In this document: one piece after another, positions 16,838 to 26,732 of the stretch
Numbering within the stretch: position 1 is the first letter of the stretch
Layout of the letters: every line of letters begins with the position of its first letter
Assembly (NCBI GenBank): GCA_031291055.1
Contig: JARLJU010000132.1
Span: 1-39,426, forward strand
Length of the DNA stretch: 39,426 nt
Reading direction: 5' to 3'
Source of the DNA: Rudaea sp.
GTDB taxonomy: Bacteria > Pseudomonadota > Gammaproteobacteria > Xanthomonadales > Rhodanobacteraceae
Program-made: the position numbers and the translations under genes
The notes under the pieces: model-generated
Database searches by the model: none
Seen by the model: the letters and a program-made list of their open reading frames with translations, nothing else
Told to the model about the DNA's origin: nothing

Positions 16838-17563
16838 CTAGCAGTTGGCCGGGCCTGCTGGCGCGAGCACCGAATCCCAGCCGACGGCCGCGAAGGCGCG
16901 CTGCCATTCCGTGTCCGGCTCGGCTTGCAGCTGCAGTATCGTTCCGTCCAGCGGATGCGCAAACGACAGGCGCCACGCGTGCAGGAGCAGCCGATGTATG
17001 TTGAAGTGCATGCGCCAGAGACGATTGTGATCACCGCGGCCGTGGCTGGTGTCGCCGACGATGTGATGCGAGACGTGGTGAAAGTGCTTGCGGATCTGCC
17101 GGTAGCGGCCGGTCTCGGGCCGCGCCTCGATCAAGGCGTAACGCTGCTGCGGATATTTGCCGATCGCGATCGGCAGTTCCGCGGTCGCCAGCACGCGCCA
17201 GCGCGTCAACGCCGGTTTGCGCGGGCTGCGATCACGCGAGTCGGGCAATGCGTAGTCGATCGTGCCTTCCGCTTCGGGCCAGCCTCGTACCACGGCGAGA
17301 TACGTTTTCTCCACCGCGCGCGCCATGAACACGCGACCCAGCTCGCCTGCGACTTCGCGCGACTTGGCCAGCAGCAGCACGCCCGATGTGGCGCGGTCGA
17401 GCCGATGTGCCAGATGCAGCGGCATTCCGGTCTGCGTGCGCAGGCGGTCGAGCAGACAGTCGTTTTCGTCGGCGGCAATCCTGCTGCGATGAACCAGCAG
17501 ACCGGCCGGCTTGTTCACGGCCAGCAACAAATTATCTTCGTATACAATTTCCAGTGGCGTCAA
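16838..17563 (-). CDS. truC: tRNA pseudouridine(65) synthase
   Basis: Isomerises U65 of certain tRNAs to pseudouridine. The 241-residue protein follows TruC closely: PLEIVYED at the start, [11 protein letters not shown] at 17-27, and HRLDRATSG at 53-61 with catalytic Asp56. [23 protein letters not shown] and [13 protein letters not shown] follow. I chose the TTG at 17563 because it begins exactly where family members begin and overlaps the ubiB stop as TTGA. The frame is open to 17695 but the extra residues look random. The GTATAC motif discussed in the findings falls in its seventh and eighth codons. Confidence 0.9.
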   Translation of the reverse strand: MTPLEIVYEDNLLLAVNKPAGLLVHRSRIAADENDCLLDRLRTQTGMPLHLAHRLDRATSGVLLLAKSREVAGELGRVFMARAVEKTYLAVVRGWPEAEGTIDYALPDSRDRSPRKPALTRWRVLATAELPIAIGKYPQQRYALIEARPETGRYRQIRKHFHHVSHHIVGDTSHGRGDHNRLWRMHFNIHRLLLHAWRLSFAHPLDGTILQLQAEPDTEWQRAFAAVGWDSVLAPAGPANC

Positions 17564-19224
17564 TGCACACGCCGCCAGGCGAGAATGAAAGCAACGGCAC
17601 CGATCAAAGCGGCAAGCAGGGCCGATGACGGCAGTCCGGCCAGATGCGCGCCGCGCGTGTCGAAAAGATACAGCGGCGCGGCCACGCCCAGACATACAGC
17701 GCCGAACGCAAGCAGCACCAGACCACGTTGACGTTCCCGCGATTCGCGTCGTGTGCGCGCTGGATCGGTGTTGCGATCGCGGCGATCAAAATCGCCGGCT
17801 GCGGCTTTCTTCAGGCAGGTGTGCACGAGTTCGGGCATCTCCGGCGCAGCGGCCAGCCATTCGGGCAGGCGCACGCGCAATTCGCGCAAGGTGCGGCGCA
17901 AGCCGTAGCGATGGCGCAGGATATCGGCAAGCACCGGCTTCGCGGTCGCCCAGATATCGATCTGTGGATGCAGCAGGCGGCCCATGCCTTCGATGTTCAA
18001 CAGCGTCTTTTGCAGCAGGATCAATTGCGGCTGCAGGGTCAGCTCGTAGCGGCGCGCGACGGAAAACATTTTCATCACGACCTCGGCCAGCGAGATCTCG
18101 GCCAGCGGCCGCGTGAAATACGGTTCGCAGACCGTGCGCACCGCCGCCTCCAGTTCGTCCAGGCGTACATGTGCGGGGATCCAGCCGGCGGCCAGGTGCA
18201 ACGCCGCGATGCGCTTGTAGTCGCGGTCGAACATCGCCATGAAATTCTCCGCGAGCCAGAACTGGTCGCGTTCCGCCAGCGAGCCCATGATGCCGAAGTC
18301 CAGCGCGATCAGGCGCGGGTTTTCGCGGCGCGTGGCGTCGACCCAGATGTTGCCGGGATGCGCATCGGCGTGGAAGAAATTATCGCGGAACACCTGGGTA
18401 TAAAACAGGCGAACGCCTTTTTCCGCCAGCGCGATACGGTCGATGCCGGCGGCATCCAGTGCGGCGAGATCGTCTACCGCGATACCGCGCACGCGTTCCA
18501 GGGTCAGAATCGACGGCGTCGTATGCGACCAATAAACCCGCGGAACGATCAGGTCCTCACCTGCGGCAAAATTGCGCCGCAGCAGGGAAGCGTTGGCGCC
18601 CTCGCGCTGCAGATCCAGCTCGTTGGTCAGCGTGGTTTCGACCGCGATCACAATTTCGCGCGGGCGGATCTTGTCCGCGGCAGGGTGCCAGCGCTGCGCC
18701 AGCTCGCCCAGGGCGCGCAATAGATCAACATCGGCGGCAATGCGCGTGTGAATACCCGGCCGCAGCACCTTGACCACGACCTCGCTCTCGTCGTGCAGAC
18801 GTGCAGCATGCACCTGTGCGATTGACGCGGAGGCCAGTGGCGTCTCGTCGAACATTTTATACAAAGTCGCAACCGGCGCGCCTAGCGCGGCTTCCACTGC
18901 GGCGCGTGCCTCAGCGCCCGGAAACGGTGGTACCTGATCCTGCAGCAAGGCCAGTTCATCGGCGACGTCAGGCGGCAGCAGATCGCGGCGCGTGGAAAGA
19001 ATCTGGCCGAACTTGACGAAGATCGGACCGAGTTCGATCAGCGCCAGGCGCAGGCGCGCGCCGCGCGCCAGGTGTGCCAGGTCGGCGCGCGGTCGCGGCA
19101 GCAACGGCCGCAGCCATTTGATCGGGCGGAACAAGTGCGCACCGTCAACCAGATCGTCCAATCGGTAGCGGACCAGGGTTGCCGCAATGCGCACGAGGCG
19201 CGGCGCCTGACGCAGCGGCGTCAT
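17560..19224 (-). CDS. ubiB: Ubiquinone biosynthesis accessory ATPase/kinase-like protein
   Basis: A 554-residue member of the UbiB/ADCK atypical kinase family needed for ubiquinone synthesis. Family hallmarks are present: the KxGQ motif as KFGQ at 71-74, the Ala-rich loop ASASIAQVH at 131-139, invariant Lys152 (VVVKVLRPG), HADAHPGN, and a DFG-like metal site (ALDFGIMG). The C-terminus carries two membrane helices ([20 protein letters not shown] and a second near the end), anchoring it in the inner membrane. Its ATG at 19224 overlaps the ubiJ stop (ATGA) and its stop overlaps the truC start (TTGA). ubiE, the usual third partner, is not in the window. Confidence 0.95.
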   Translation of the reverse strand: MTPLRQAPRLVRIAATLVRYRLDDLVDGAHLFRPIKWLRPLLPRPRADLAHLARGARLRLALIELGPIFVKFGQILSTRRDLLPPDVADELALLQDQVPPFPGAEARAAVEAALGAPVATLYKMFDETPLASASIAQVHAARLHDESEVVVKVLRPGIHTRIAADVDLLRALGELAQRWHPAADKIRPREIVIAVETTLTNELDLQREGANASLLRRNFAAGEDLIVPRVYWSHTTPSILTLERVRGIAVDDLAALDAAGIDRIALAEKGVRLFYTQVFRDNFFHADAHPGNIWVDATRRENPRLIALDFGIMGSLAERDQFWLAENFMAMFDRDYKRIAALHLAAGWIPAHVRLDELEAAVRTVCEPYFTRPLAEISLAEVVMKMFSVARRYELTLQPQLILLQKTLLNIEGMGRLLHPQIDIWATAKPVLADILRHRYGLRRTLRELRVRLPEWLAAAPEMPELVHTCLKKAAAGDFDRRDRNTDPARTRRESRERQRGLVLLAFGAVCLGVAAPLYLFDTRGAHLAGLPSSALLAALIGAVAFILAWRRVH

Positions 19225-19862
19225 GCGGCGCCCGTCCGCGCTGCATGCGCGATCCGCTGCACGCGGGCCTCGAGGCGGTCGGCGCGTTCGCGCAGGGCGT
19301 CGACCGCGTCGAGGAATTGTTCCATTTCGGCGGGAGCGATCAGGTCGCGGCGTTCCTCGCGCAGGTAGTCCGCCGTGTCCTGGGTCAGGGCCTGCGCGGA
19401 TTCGCGCGTCCAGTCGAAGGCGCGGCGCAGTCCACGTGCGAGCGGCACGCCGAGCACATCGCCAAACGTCTGCGCGAAGGCTTCCTCGACGTCGGGCTGG
19501 AAATCGCGCAGCAGCTTTTCGACGCTGCGGGCCAGTTCCGCGTCGCCGGAAATCTCCACCTTGCCCGGCGGCAGGATCGAATCGCCGCGATGCAGCGCAA
19601 ACGCGAGCAGACTGCCGGGCGAAGCGCGCAGGTTCAGGTCGCGGTCGGTTTCCCAATGCGGACCCACGCATAACCGACCGGCTTGCACCGATACGGCAAG
19701 CGCGAGATTCATGCCGCGCAATTCGATGCCGATGCGCCGGCCTTCCAGTGTGCCGAGCTGCGCGCGCGCGTGCTCGTCGAGCGCGAGTGCGCGATTGAGC
19801 GCAGCTTCGAGCATGCGGCCGAGCGTGGCGCGGAACGGGTTGCGGGTGCGATCGACGGACAT
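19221..19862 (-). CDS. ubiJ: Ubiquinone biosynthesis accessory factor with SCP2 domain
   Basis: A 213-residue lipid-binding accessory protein of the ubiquinone-synthesis complex. The N-terminal half looks like an SCP2 sterol-carrier domain ([43 protein letters not shown]). The C-terminus is a predicted coiled coil ([26 protein letters not shown]), typical of UbiJ. It is the first gene of the six-gene operon. The 181 bases upstream of its ATG separate it from the OleD-like gene on the same strand and probably hold its promoter, which I could not identify. Confidence 0.88.
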   Translation of the reverse strand: MSVDRTRNPFRATLGRMLEAALNRALALDEHARAQLGTLEGRRIGIELRGMNLALAVSVQAGRLCVGPHWETDRDLNLRASPGSLLAFALHRGDSILPPGKVEISGDAELARSVEKLLRDFQPDVEEAFAQTFGDVLGVPLARGLRRAFDWTRESAQALTQDTADYLREERRDLIAPAEMEQFLDAVDALRERADRLEARVQRIAHAARTGAA

Positions 19863-20043
19863 CCCGCAGATTCTAGCGGTTCGTGCCTCGGGCGGGTATC
19901 GAAGACAGATCGCGCTTGACGTGCGTTTGTCCCGGACTCTTCGACAAGATCACCGCAGGCGCAGCGAAGCGCCCTGAAAACGAGGATCTGCACAACTCTG
20001 ATTTCGGATCCATGAACTATGTCCAGAACCAGCGGCAGATTCT

Positions 20044-21051
20044 TCAGCCGCGCTTCTGCATGCGTTCGCGTGCCAGATATTGCGATAGCCGCGCCAGGCC
20101 TTCGGCCATGCTCACGCGCGGCGCATAACCCAGGTCGCGCCGTGCCGCAGCGATGTTGAACCAGTGCGAAGTCGAAAGCTGCTCGACCGTGAAGCGCGTC
20201 AGCGGCGGTTCCTGCTGGATGCGCAGCGTGCTGTAGATGATCTCCAGCAAGGTGCCGAGGAATTGCGCCAGACCCAGCGGCAGGCGCCGTGTCTCCGGCG
20301 GAAAGCCGTCGGCCTTCAGCCAGGAATTGATCAGCGCCTCGTGGCTGACCGGCTCGCCCTGGCTGACGAAGTATACTTTTCCCGCGATCGGCGCGCCGAC
20401 GGTGAGTTTGCCCAGCGCCAACGCATGCGCTTCGGCGGCGTTGTCCACAAAAGTCGTGTCGATTTTCTTCGACTTGTCGGCGATCAGCCGCAGGCGGCCT
20501 GCACGTGCCTGCCGGAGGACGCGCGGCAACAGGTTCGGGTCGCCCGGTCCCCAGATGAAATGCGGCCGCAAGGCCACGGTGGCCAGGCGCGGACCGTTCG
20601 CCGCGAGCACACGCTGTTCGGCCATCGCCTTGGTCTGCGCGTAGGCACTGCTGAAATGGCTGGCGTAAGGCGCCGACTCGTCGACCCCGTCCAGATCACC
20701 ACCGTTATGCACCACGCTGGGACTCGATGTGAAAACAAGCTTGTCGATCTCGTGCAGCTCGCAGGCGGCAAGCACGTTGTCGGTGCCGCGTACATTGGCT
20801 TCGTAGTAGTCCTCCAGACGGCCCCAGGCGCCGACCTTGCCTGCCGTGTGCACGATCGCATCGACGTCTTCGGCCGCGGAAGTCACGCTGTCCAGGTTGC
20901 CGATATCGCCGACACGCTGATCGACTTTCAGCGCTTCCAGGGCAGGATAGCGGTTGCGATTGAAGGCACAGACGTCGTGCCCGGCAGCAACCAGCTGCCT
21001 GCAGATCCCCTGGCCGAGAAATCCCCCGCCCCCGGTCACCAGTACTTTCAT
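20044..21051 (-). CDS. oleD: NAD(P)-dependent epimerase/dehydratase, OleD-like 2-alkyl-3-oxoalkanoate reductase
   Basis: A 335-residue extended short-chain dehydrogenase. The Rossmann motif GGGGFLG is at 7-13 and the catalytic Tyr137-x3-Lys141 is in SAYAQTKA. The sequence resembles OleD of Stenotrophomonas/Xanthomonas (MKxLVTGGGGFLG, then FNRxxYPAL at about 30-38), which reduces 2-alkyl-3-ketoacids in long-chain olefin synthesis. It could also be a 3-beta-hydroxysteroid-type dehydrogenase. In olefin producers oleA, oleB and oleC are usually adjacent; none is in this window, so either the pathway is split or this paralogue has another job. It is divergent from the secreted hydrolase gene. The symbol is tentative. 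Confidence 0.7.
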   Translation of the reverse strand: MKVLVTGGGGFLGQGICRQLVAAGHDVCAFNRNRYPALEALKVDQRVGDIGNLDSVTSAAEDVDAIVHTAGKVGAWGRLEDYYEANVRGTDNVLAACELHEIDKLVFTSSPSVVHNGGDLDGVDESAPYASHFSSAYAQTKAMAEQRVLAANGPRLATVALRPHFIWGPGDPNLLPRVLRQARAGRLRLIADKSKKIDTTFVDNAAEAHALALGKLTVGAPIAGKVYFVSQGEPVSHEALINSWLKADGFPPETRRLPLGLAQFLGTLLEIIYSTLRIQQEPPLTRFTVEQLSTSHWFNIAAARRDLGYAPRVSMAEGLARLSQYLARERMQKRG

Positions 21052-21117
21052 AGCCCGACTGCTTTCATGGCGCGGTATCCCGTGCTCGTTTCAGACAATT
21101 GTAGCCATTCCGCGGGT

Positions 21118-21146
21118 TTGTGACTGTGATTTACGCAGGCTTAAGT
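21118..21146 (+). promoter_or_regulatory. Candidate promoter of the secreted hydrolase gene
   Basis: TTGTGA (21118-21123) and TTAAGT (21141-21146) are spaced by exactly 17 bases. They lie 44 bases before the ATG at 21191, in the 139-bp divergent gap shared with the OleD-like gene. Confidence 0.35.
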
Positions 21147-21190
21147 CTGGTGGGACTACTTTTGGGGCATCCGCCGGATGGAGCCGACTC

Positions 21191-23266
21191 ATGATCAGGA
21201 TTCTTGCAGGCATCGGCGCACTCGCGCTGCTGTTCACCGTGTCTGCCCATGCCGAGCGCGATTTCAGCGGCACGACGGCCTCGGGCGCCTACTACCGCAT
21301 CGCCGTTCCGGACACGTGGAAGAGCGGCGATACCCTGATCCTGTTCCAGCACGGGCTCACGTTCGAGCCTCCGGGACCCAATCCCGATCTCGGACCCATC
21401 GAAACCCTGCAACTGAGCGAGGGCTATGCGATCGCCGCTTCCAGTTATAGCCAGCGCACGTGGGCACTGTTCACCGCGCCCGACGACAATGCGCAACTAT
21501 TGGCCGCATTCAAGCAACAAGTCGGCACGCCCGGAGCGATCATCCCTTATGGCGGCTCGCTCGGCGGCCTGATCGCGCTCAAGCTTGCAGAGGATCCGCG
21601 CTTCGCGCCGGTGCCCGGCGTGTATTCGGCCTGTCCTCCCGCCGCCGGAGCGCGCGTTTGGGACACGGCCATCGATCTGAGATTGGCCTACGACGTGGTC
21701 TGCAAGGGGGCCGGCAATCTGCCCACCGGGGCTGCGCCCTATCCATGGGCGTACAACCTCGACGACATTCCGGCCAACCTCACCGATCTGCTGGACGAAG
21801 CGCAGCTGCTGCAGACCCTGTTGCCGCTCAACCAGTGTACCGGTGTGAATCTGCCCGACTATCTGCGCAACGGCGCGATGGTGCGTCGGCTCGCGCAATT
21901 GATGAATCTGGCAAACATCACCAGTGAGAAGTTTTTCGTCACCAACGCAGGCTATGCCACGTATGCGCTCAGCGACCTGGTGCGCGCGCCGGACAAGCTC
22001 GACGATCTGAGCCCGTTCAGCAATATCGGCGTGGACTACGGCGACGCCACGATCAACGCGGATATCGCGCGCATCCAGGGCGATCCGTTTGCTTCGCTGT
22101 ATTTCCACTGGTCGTCGGATTTCCGCGGCCGCATCGATCCGGCGACCAGGGTAATTTCAATCCAGACCAGCCAGGACCAGCTGGTGATTCCCGCCAATCA
22201 GTACGTCTTGCGGCAGACGCTGCCGCCGAACCAGTTGACCAGCGCACTGGTCAACGAGGCGACACCAACCCATTGCGGATTCACGGCCGCGGAAGGCGTG
22301 GCCGGCTGGGAAGCCCTGCGCACCTGGATCGCGAGCGGCGTCCAGCCCGGCGTCGGCGACGTGCAGAACGAGTGCAATGCTGCGGTCGGCGCCGGCGCGG
22401 CAGGTCCATGCCGCTACGACGCGAGCATCGTCGTACCGACCTTTGACAGCCAGGTGCGCCCACGCCCGGCGGTATCGACGCCGACCATCGACGCCAGTTA
22501 CAGCGGTCAATGGTTTGACAACGCACGCAACGGCGAAGGCATCGCCCTGGAGATTCTCGCCGGCAACAAGGCGCTTTTATACTTTTTCACTTATCCCCCC
22601 CCGGGCGCAGCCGGAAAACAGGCCTGGCTGACCGCGGTCGGCGACGTCATCGGCAATGGCATCGAATTTTCCGATGTGCAGCTGCCCGCACTCGATGCCA
22701 CCGGCAAATTCGTCAGCCAGCACTGGGGACGCATCGGCATCACGTTCAGCGATTGCAACGAGGGTGCGATGCGCTGGGACGGGCCGTCCGCCTGGGGTTC
22801 GCTGGAAGTGCCGCTGAGCCGGATCACGTCGCTGCAGGGCCTGGGTTGCGGCATCCAGGGCGGCACACCGCCTTCGGCGAACGCAGCGAGCGGCGCCTGG
22901 TACGACCCGGCTGAATTCGGCAGCGGCTTCGTGTTCGAACAGATCGATACGCAGAATGTGGCGACGGTCTGGTTTGGCTTCGATGCAGGCGGCAATCCGG
23001 TATGGCTGTCCGGCGTACTGCAACAGGTTGCCGATGGCTCGTTCGGCGGAACGCTGGGGCAAGGCCTTGGCCCGCACTTTGGTGCGGCCTACGACCCCGC
23101 GGCGTTGCGTTTTGTTACACAGGGCACTCTCTCGTCGACACGCTTCCAGTGCGCGGGCGGCAGTGCGCAGTTCAGCGCTGTCCCCGGACAACCCGGCTAC
23201 ATCACGCCCTCGCTCGCACTGACGCGCATCACGTTCCCGCTGGGCCTGCCGATGTGCGGACCTTGA
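21191..23266 (+). CDS. Secreted alpha/beta-hydrolase (esterase/peptidase-like) with two C-terminal tryptophan repeats
   Basis: A 691-residue exported protein. The signal peptide spans residues 1-21 (hydrophobic core LAGIGALALLFTV, likely cleavage AHA|E). The enzyme part has an alpha/beta-hydrolase nucleophile elbow GGSLGG with Ser123, a possible acid in QDQLVIP, and a candidate His in PTHCGF. The C-terminal third holds two copies of a repeat beginning SGQWFDNARNGEGIALEI (from about 438) and SGAWYDPAEFGSGFVFEQ (from about 567). The same repeat type occurs twice in the protease at 32259-35093. GGAG precedes the ATG by eight bases. An eight-C run lies inside the first repeat (see findings). The substrate is unknown. 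Confidence 0.8.
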   Translation: MIRILAGIGALALLFTVSAHAERDFSGTTASGAYYRIAVPDTWKSGDTLILFQHGLTFEPPGPNPDLGPIETLQLSEGYAIAASSYSQRTWALFTAPDDNAQLLAAFKQQVGTPGAIIPYGGSLGGLIALKLAEDPRFAPVPGVYSACPPAAGARVWDTAIDLRLAYDVVCKGAGNLPTGAAPYPWAYNLDDIPANLTDLLDEAQLLQTLLPLNQCTGVNLPDYLRNGAMVRRLAQLMNLANITSEKFFVTNAGYATYALSDLVRAPDKLDDLSPFSNIGVDYGDATINADIARIQGDPFASLYFHWSSDFRGRIDPATRVISIQTSQDQLVIPANQYVLRQTLPPNQLTSALVNEATPTHCGFTAAEGVAGWEALRTWIASGVQPGVGDVQNECNAAVGAGAAGPCRYDASIVVPTFDSQVRPRPAVSTPTIDASYSGQWFDNARNGEGIALEILAGNKALLYFFTYPPPGAAGKQAWLTAVGDVIGNGIEFSDVQLPALDATGKFVSQHWGRIGITFSDCNEGAMRWDGPSAWGSLEVPLSRITSLQGLGCGIQGGTPPSANAASGAWYDPAEFGSGFVFEQIDTQNVATVWFGFDAGGNPVWLSGVLQQVADGSFGGTLGQGLGPHFGAAYDPAALRFVTQGTLSSTRFQCAGGSAQFSAVPGQPGYITPSLALTRITFPLGLPMCGP

Positions 23267-23284
23267 TTGCGCTGACGCCGGGGA

Positions 23285-23692
23285 TCAGTGGTCCTTCACC
23301 GGAAACGTCTGCACGTCATCCTTGCCCGGCGCGCTGGCGTCGCGCTGCTTCATGCGTACGCCGCCGCACACATAGGCTTCGAAGTTCTGGGCACCGTCCC
23401 TGGGTTCGTCGGTCGGCTTGATCGTGTCGGCGGGGATTCCAGCCGCCTGGTTGCGTGCGAGGGTCTCCAGCTCATCGCGCACTTTCAGAGCCGGACGATG
23501 ATAAAACGCCACCTTGTCGGTGACCGATACCGAGATTGCGCCCGCATCGCGACAGCCGGAGACATTGCCGTCGTAGGCGACGCGCACGTTCTCGGCGCTG
23601 ATCGTCGGTTTCACCCAGGTGCAGGCGGGCAGCTGGCCGAGCGTTGCCGCGACAGCGACCAATGCAGCAAGGCGTATCGGTGTGTTCATCAT
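23285..23692 (-). CDS. DUF4156-type outer-envelope lipoprotein
   Basis: A 135-residue lipoprotein. The N-terminal signal ends in LGQLPAC, with Cys24 as the lipidation site. The mature domain (VRVAYDGNVSGCRDAGAISVSVTDK, then NFEAYVCGG) has two cysteines that could pair and matches the DUF4156 small-lipoprotein pattern in my memory. No enzymatic motif is visible. Start codons at 23692 and 23689 are adjacent ATGs, neither with a clear ribosome-binding site. It converges on the secreted hydrolase with 18 bases between stops and lies 31 bases after the M16 protease stop, so it may be co-transcribed with that protease. Confidence 0.75.
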   Translation of the reverse strand: MMNTPIRLAALVAVAATLGQLPACTWVKPTISAENVRVAYDGNVSGCRDAGAISVSVTDKVAFYHRPALKVRDELETLARNQAAGIPADTIKPTDEPRDGAQNFEAYVCGGVRMKQRDASAPGKDDVQTFPVKDH

Positions 23693-23723
23693 GTGGGTGG
23701 CCGGAAGAGAGTCTGCCGTCATC

Positions 23724-26606
23724 CTAACGCGATTGCTTGGCCGCATGCACGGGTCGGCCATCGGCATCGAGCACCTGCAGCGTGCCCAGCTTGAGCGCAC
23801 GCAGCGGCTTCTCGATCTGCTTCAGATCCCCGATCACGACCCAGGTCAGCGCGTCGGGCAGGATCACCTGCTTCGCAGCGGCGTCGACCTGGGTATCGGT
23901 CTGCGCTTCGACGCGATGCTTGTAGGTCTGCACGTAGTCGTCCGGGCGATGGTATACAACGATACTTTGCAGGGCGCCAAGGACCGAGCCGGCGGATTCG
24001 TACTGACCCGGCAGCGCGCGCACGTCGCTGAACTTCACCTTGGCGATCTCGGCCTCGGTAAGCGGTTTCGGGCCGATCACCTCGCGTGCCTCGCGCACGA
24101 TTTCCCGCGCCGACTCGGCAGTCTTGTCGGTTTGCACTGGCGCGTACATCATGAACAGGCGCTGGCCGATCGCGTTGCCGGAGAAACTGAACGCGCCGTA
24201 GGCCCAGTGCTTGTCTTCGCGAAGGTTCATGTTCAGGCGTGAACTGAACATGCCGCCGAACGCCTGATTCATCGTGCTGATTTCCAGGTTGTTCGGAGCC
24301 AGGGTCGAAGGTGCGGCGATGCCTGCGATGATCACCGACTGCTGCGAACCGGCACGATCCATCAGGTACACGCGCGGTTTTTCGGGCGGCTTCACCGCAG
24401 CCAGATTCTTTTTCGGCACGGCTGATGGAGCGGCCTTCCAGTCACCGAATGCGGCATCGAGCCGGGGAATGATCTGATCGAGTGTCGTGTCGCCGGCGAC
24501 GACGATCCGGGCGTTGTCCGGGCGGATGAAGTCGCGCACGAAGGTCTGCAGGTCCGCGGCGTCCAGCGACTTGATCGAGCTTTCCGTGCCGCTGCCGGTG
24601 AACGGAATGGCATAGGCGTGACCTGCGCCGTAGACCAGCGGCGGCAGCACGCGCAGGGCCATGCTGGTTGGGTCGGTTTTTTCCTGCGCGATGGCGGCCA
24701 GCCACTGGCCGCGAATGCGCGCAATGTCGTCCGCGCGAAACGCCGGGCGACGCACGATGTCGGCGAACAGGGACAGAGATGGCGTCAGCTGCGACTTGAG
24801 CGAACTCAGCGCTGCGGAACAGGTATCCAGATCGCAGCCCGTGCCGAGGATTGCACCGATGCGCTCCTTGTTCCGCTCGATCTGCAGCGAATCCAGATCC
24901 TGCGTGCCTTCATCGAGCATGGCGGCGCTGAAGCTGGCGGTGCCAAGCTTGCGGCCCTGGTCCGCGGCATAGCCGCTGTCGAACAGCAACTTGAGCTGCA
25001 CCACCGGAATTGCATGGCGCTCGGCCAGCACGACTTCGATGCCGTTGCTCAGCTTGCCGTGCTGCAAGTGCGGAAAATCCAGCTCCGGAAACGCGGTTAC
25101 CTGCGGCACGCCGGTGCTGCGATCGATGTCGCTTTTTACCATTTTATACTGGCGCGCCGGCGGCAGCAGGGCTTTCGGCGCGCCCGCGGCGGGACCAAGG
25201 CCGCTGGCTTCGGCCTCGTCCCTGGCCGGATCCGGGCTACCCGGTTTGACGATCAGGGTGTAGTCGCCGCGGGCGATCCACTGGTTCGCCGCCGCAAGCA
25301 CGCTGGCGGGCGTCGCCGCGTCTAGACTGGCGAAGTCGGCCTTGTACGCGGCCGGATCGTCGCGATAGATCTGGCCCTGGGCGAGGATACGCGCCTGATG
25401 CGACACCTTCTCCACGCCGCGCACGAAGCCAGCATGGGCGCGGATGCGCGCGCGCTCCAGTTCGTCGGGCGTCGGTCCGTTCTTGAGGAACGTCGCCCAC
25501 TCGTCGGCCACGGCGGCTTCGACTTGTGCCGGGTCCACGCCGTGCTTCACGTCGACCTGCAGTTCGAACATGCTGGCCAGGGCAAACGGCTCGATGCTTA
25601 CCGAGACGTCGTCGGCGACCTTGTCCTTGTAGACCAGTCGTTCATACAGGCGCGAGGCCTTGCCACCGCCGAGCACGGCGGCAGCAAGATCCAGCGTCTG
25701 CAGATCCGCATCGCCGATCTGCGCCACATTCCACTCGCGATAGATGCGTACCTGCGCCACCTGATCGAGCATTTCGCCGCGGCTGGATGTCGTGCGTGGA
25801 TACACCCAGGGCTGTTGCCGCGGTACCGGCGGCCCAGCGGCGATGTCGCCGAAATATTTCTGCACCTTCTCGCGGGCGACCGCGGGCGTGATGTCGCCGG
25901 CCAGCACCAGGGTGGTGTTGGCGGCGCCGTAGTGATCGTTGAACCATTGCTTGACGTCGGCCAGCGAGGCGGCGTTCAGATCCTTCATCGATCCGATCGT
26001 GTCGTGATGATAGGGATGGTTGGCGGGAAAGGCATTGGCCTGGATGTTTTCGCCGACGCGGCCGTAGGGCTGGTTCTCGTCCTGGCGTTTTTCGTTCTGC
26101 ACCACGCCACGTTGCGTATCCAGCTCCTTCTGGCCGATCGCGCCGAGCAGATGGCCCATGCGATCGGATTCCATCCACAGCGCCATGTCCAGCGCCGTAG
26201 TCGGCACCGTCTCGAAATAATTTGTGCGATCGTTCGAGGTCGTGCCGTTCTGGTCGGTCGCGCCGACCTGCTCGAAGGGCTTGAAGTAGCCGGTCTGGTG
26301 ATGCTCGGAGCCGGAAAACATCAGGTGTTCGAACAGGTGTGCGAAGCCGGTCTTGCCGACCGGTTCATCCGCCGAGCCGATGTGATACCACACCGCGACA
26401 TTGACTACCGGCGCCTTGTGATCCTCGTGCACGACGACGGTCAGGCCGTTGTCGAGCTGGAATTTCTGATAGGCCAGATCGACCGCGTCGATCCTCGCCG
26501 TTGCCGGCGCGGCATCCGCCGGCGCGTCGGCGGCGACCGCGTTGCCGAAAACCAGGACGAGCAGCGCGGCTGCGGCGGATTTGGACAAGCTCGGTAAAAA
26601 GGTCAT
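23724..26606 (-). CDS. Periplasmic M16 family zinc metallopeptidase, two-domain form
   Basis: A 960-residue pitrilysin-family protease. The signal peptide covers about residues 1-26 (AAAALLVLVFGNAVA|AD). The N-terminal half carries the inverted zinc motif HxxEH at His90-LFE-His94 (Glu93 is the base), with the third ligand expected in the VVQNEKRQ helix. The C-terminal half repeats the fold from about residue 520 (LSNGIEVVLAERHAIPVVQLKLLFDSG) but has no HxxEH, as in other two-domain members where that half only shapes the substrate chamber. It degrades peptides in the cell envelope; the target is unknown. I took the ATG at 26606; an ATG at 26630 would add eight residues. It is divergent from the SDR gene. 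Confidence 0.92.
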   Translation of the reverse strand: MTFLPSLSKSAAAALLVLVFGNAVAADAPADAAPATARIDAVDLAYQKFQLDNGLTVVVHEDHKAPVVNVAVWYHIGSADEPVGKTGFAHLFEHLMFSGSEHHQTGYFKPFEQVGATDQNGTTSNDRTNYFETVPTTALDMALWMESDRMGHLLGAIGQKELDTQRGVVQNEKRQDENQPYGRVGENIQANAFPANHPYHHDTIGSMKDLNAASLADVKQWFNDHYGAANTTLVLAGDITPAVAREKVQKYFGDIAAGPPVPRQQPWVYPRTTSSRGEMLDQVAQVRIYREWNVAQIGDADLQTLDLAAAVLGGGKASRLYERLVYKDKVADDVSVSIEPFALASMFELQVDVKHGVDPAQVEAAVADEWATFLKNGPTPDELERARIRAHAGFVRGVEKVSHQARILAQGQIYRDDPAAYKADFASLDAATPASVLAAANQWIARGDYTLIVKPGSPDPARDEAEASGLGPAAGAPKALLPPARQYKMVKSDIDRSTGVPQVTAFPELDFPHLQHGKLSNGIEVVLAERHAIPVVQLKLLFDSGYAADQGRKLGTASFSAAMLDEGTQDLDSLQIERNKERIGAILGTGCDLDTCSAALSSLKSQLTPSLSLFADIVRRPAFRADDIARIRGQWLAAIAQEKTDPTSMALRVLPPLVYGAGHAYAIPFTGSGTESSIKSLDAADLQTFVRDFIRPDNARIVVAGDTTLDQIIPRLDAAFGDWKAAPSAVPKKNLAAVKPPEKPRVYLMDRAGSQQSVIIAGIAAPSTLAPNNLEISTMNQAFGGMFSSRLNMNLREDKHWAYGAFSFSGNAIGQRLFMMYAPVQTDKTAESAREIVREAREVIGPKPLTEAEIAKVKFSDVRALPGQYESAGSVLGALQSIVVYHRPDDYVQTYKHRVEAQTDTQVDAAAKQVILPDALTWVVIGDLKQIEKPLRALKLGTLQVLDADGRPVHAAKQSR

Positions 26607-26732
26607 TGGCGCTCTGCGGGATGGGTGCATCGGGGCAGCGAGCCTAGCGGATGGCGTCGCACGAAACAACGCGTTGTGGGATTCGCGCTACACTGAAAAA
26701 GTTCAACCGTGCCGCTTCAATGGAGCAGGCTG

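Noticed and set aside
19883..20128. Possible small gene between ubiJ and the OleD-like gene
   Set aside because: It overlaps the OleD-like coding end, has no ribosome-binding site and no protein-like composition.
26684..26732. A promoter for the SDR gene using TACACT as -10
   Set aside because: No acceptable -35 element lies at 16-18 bases upstream.
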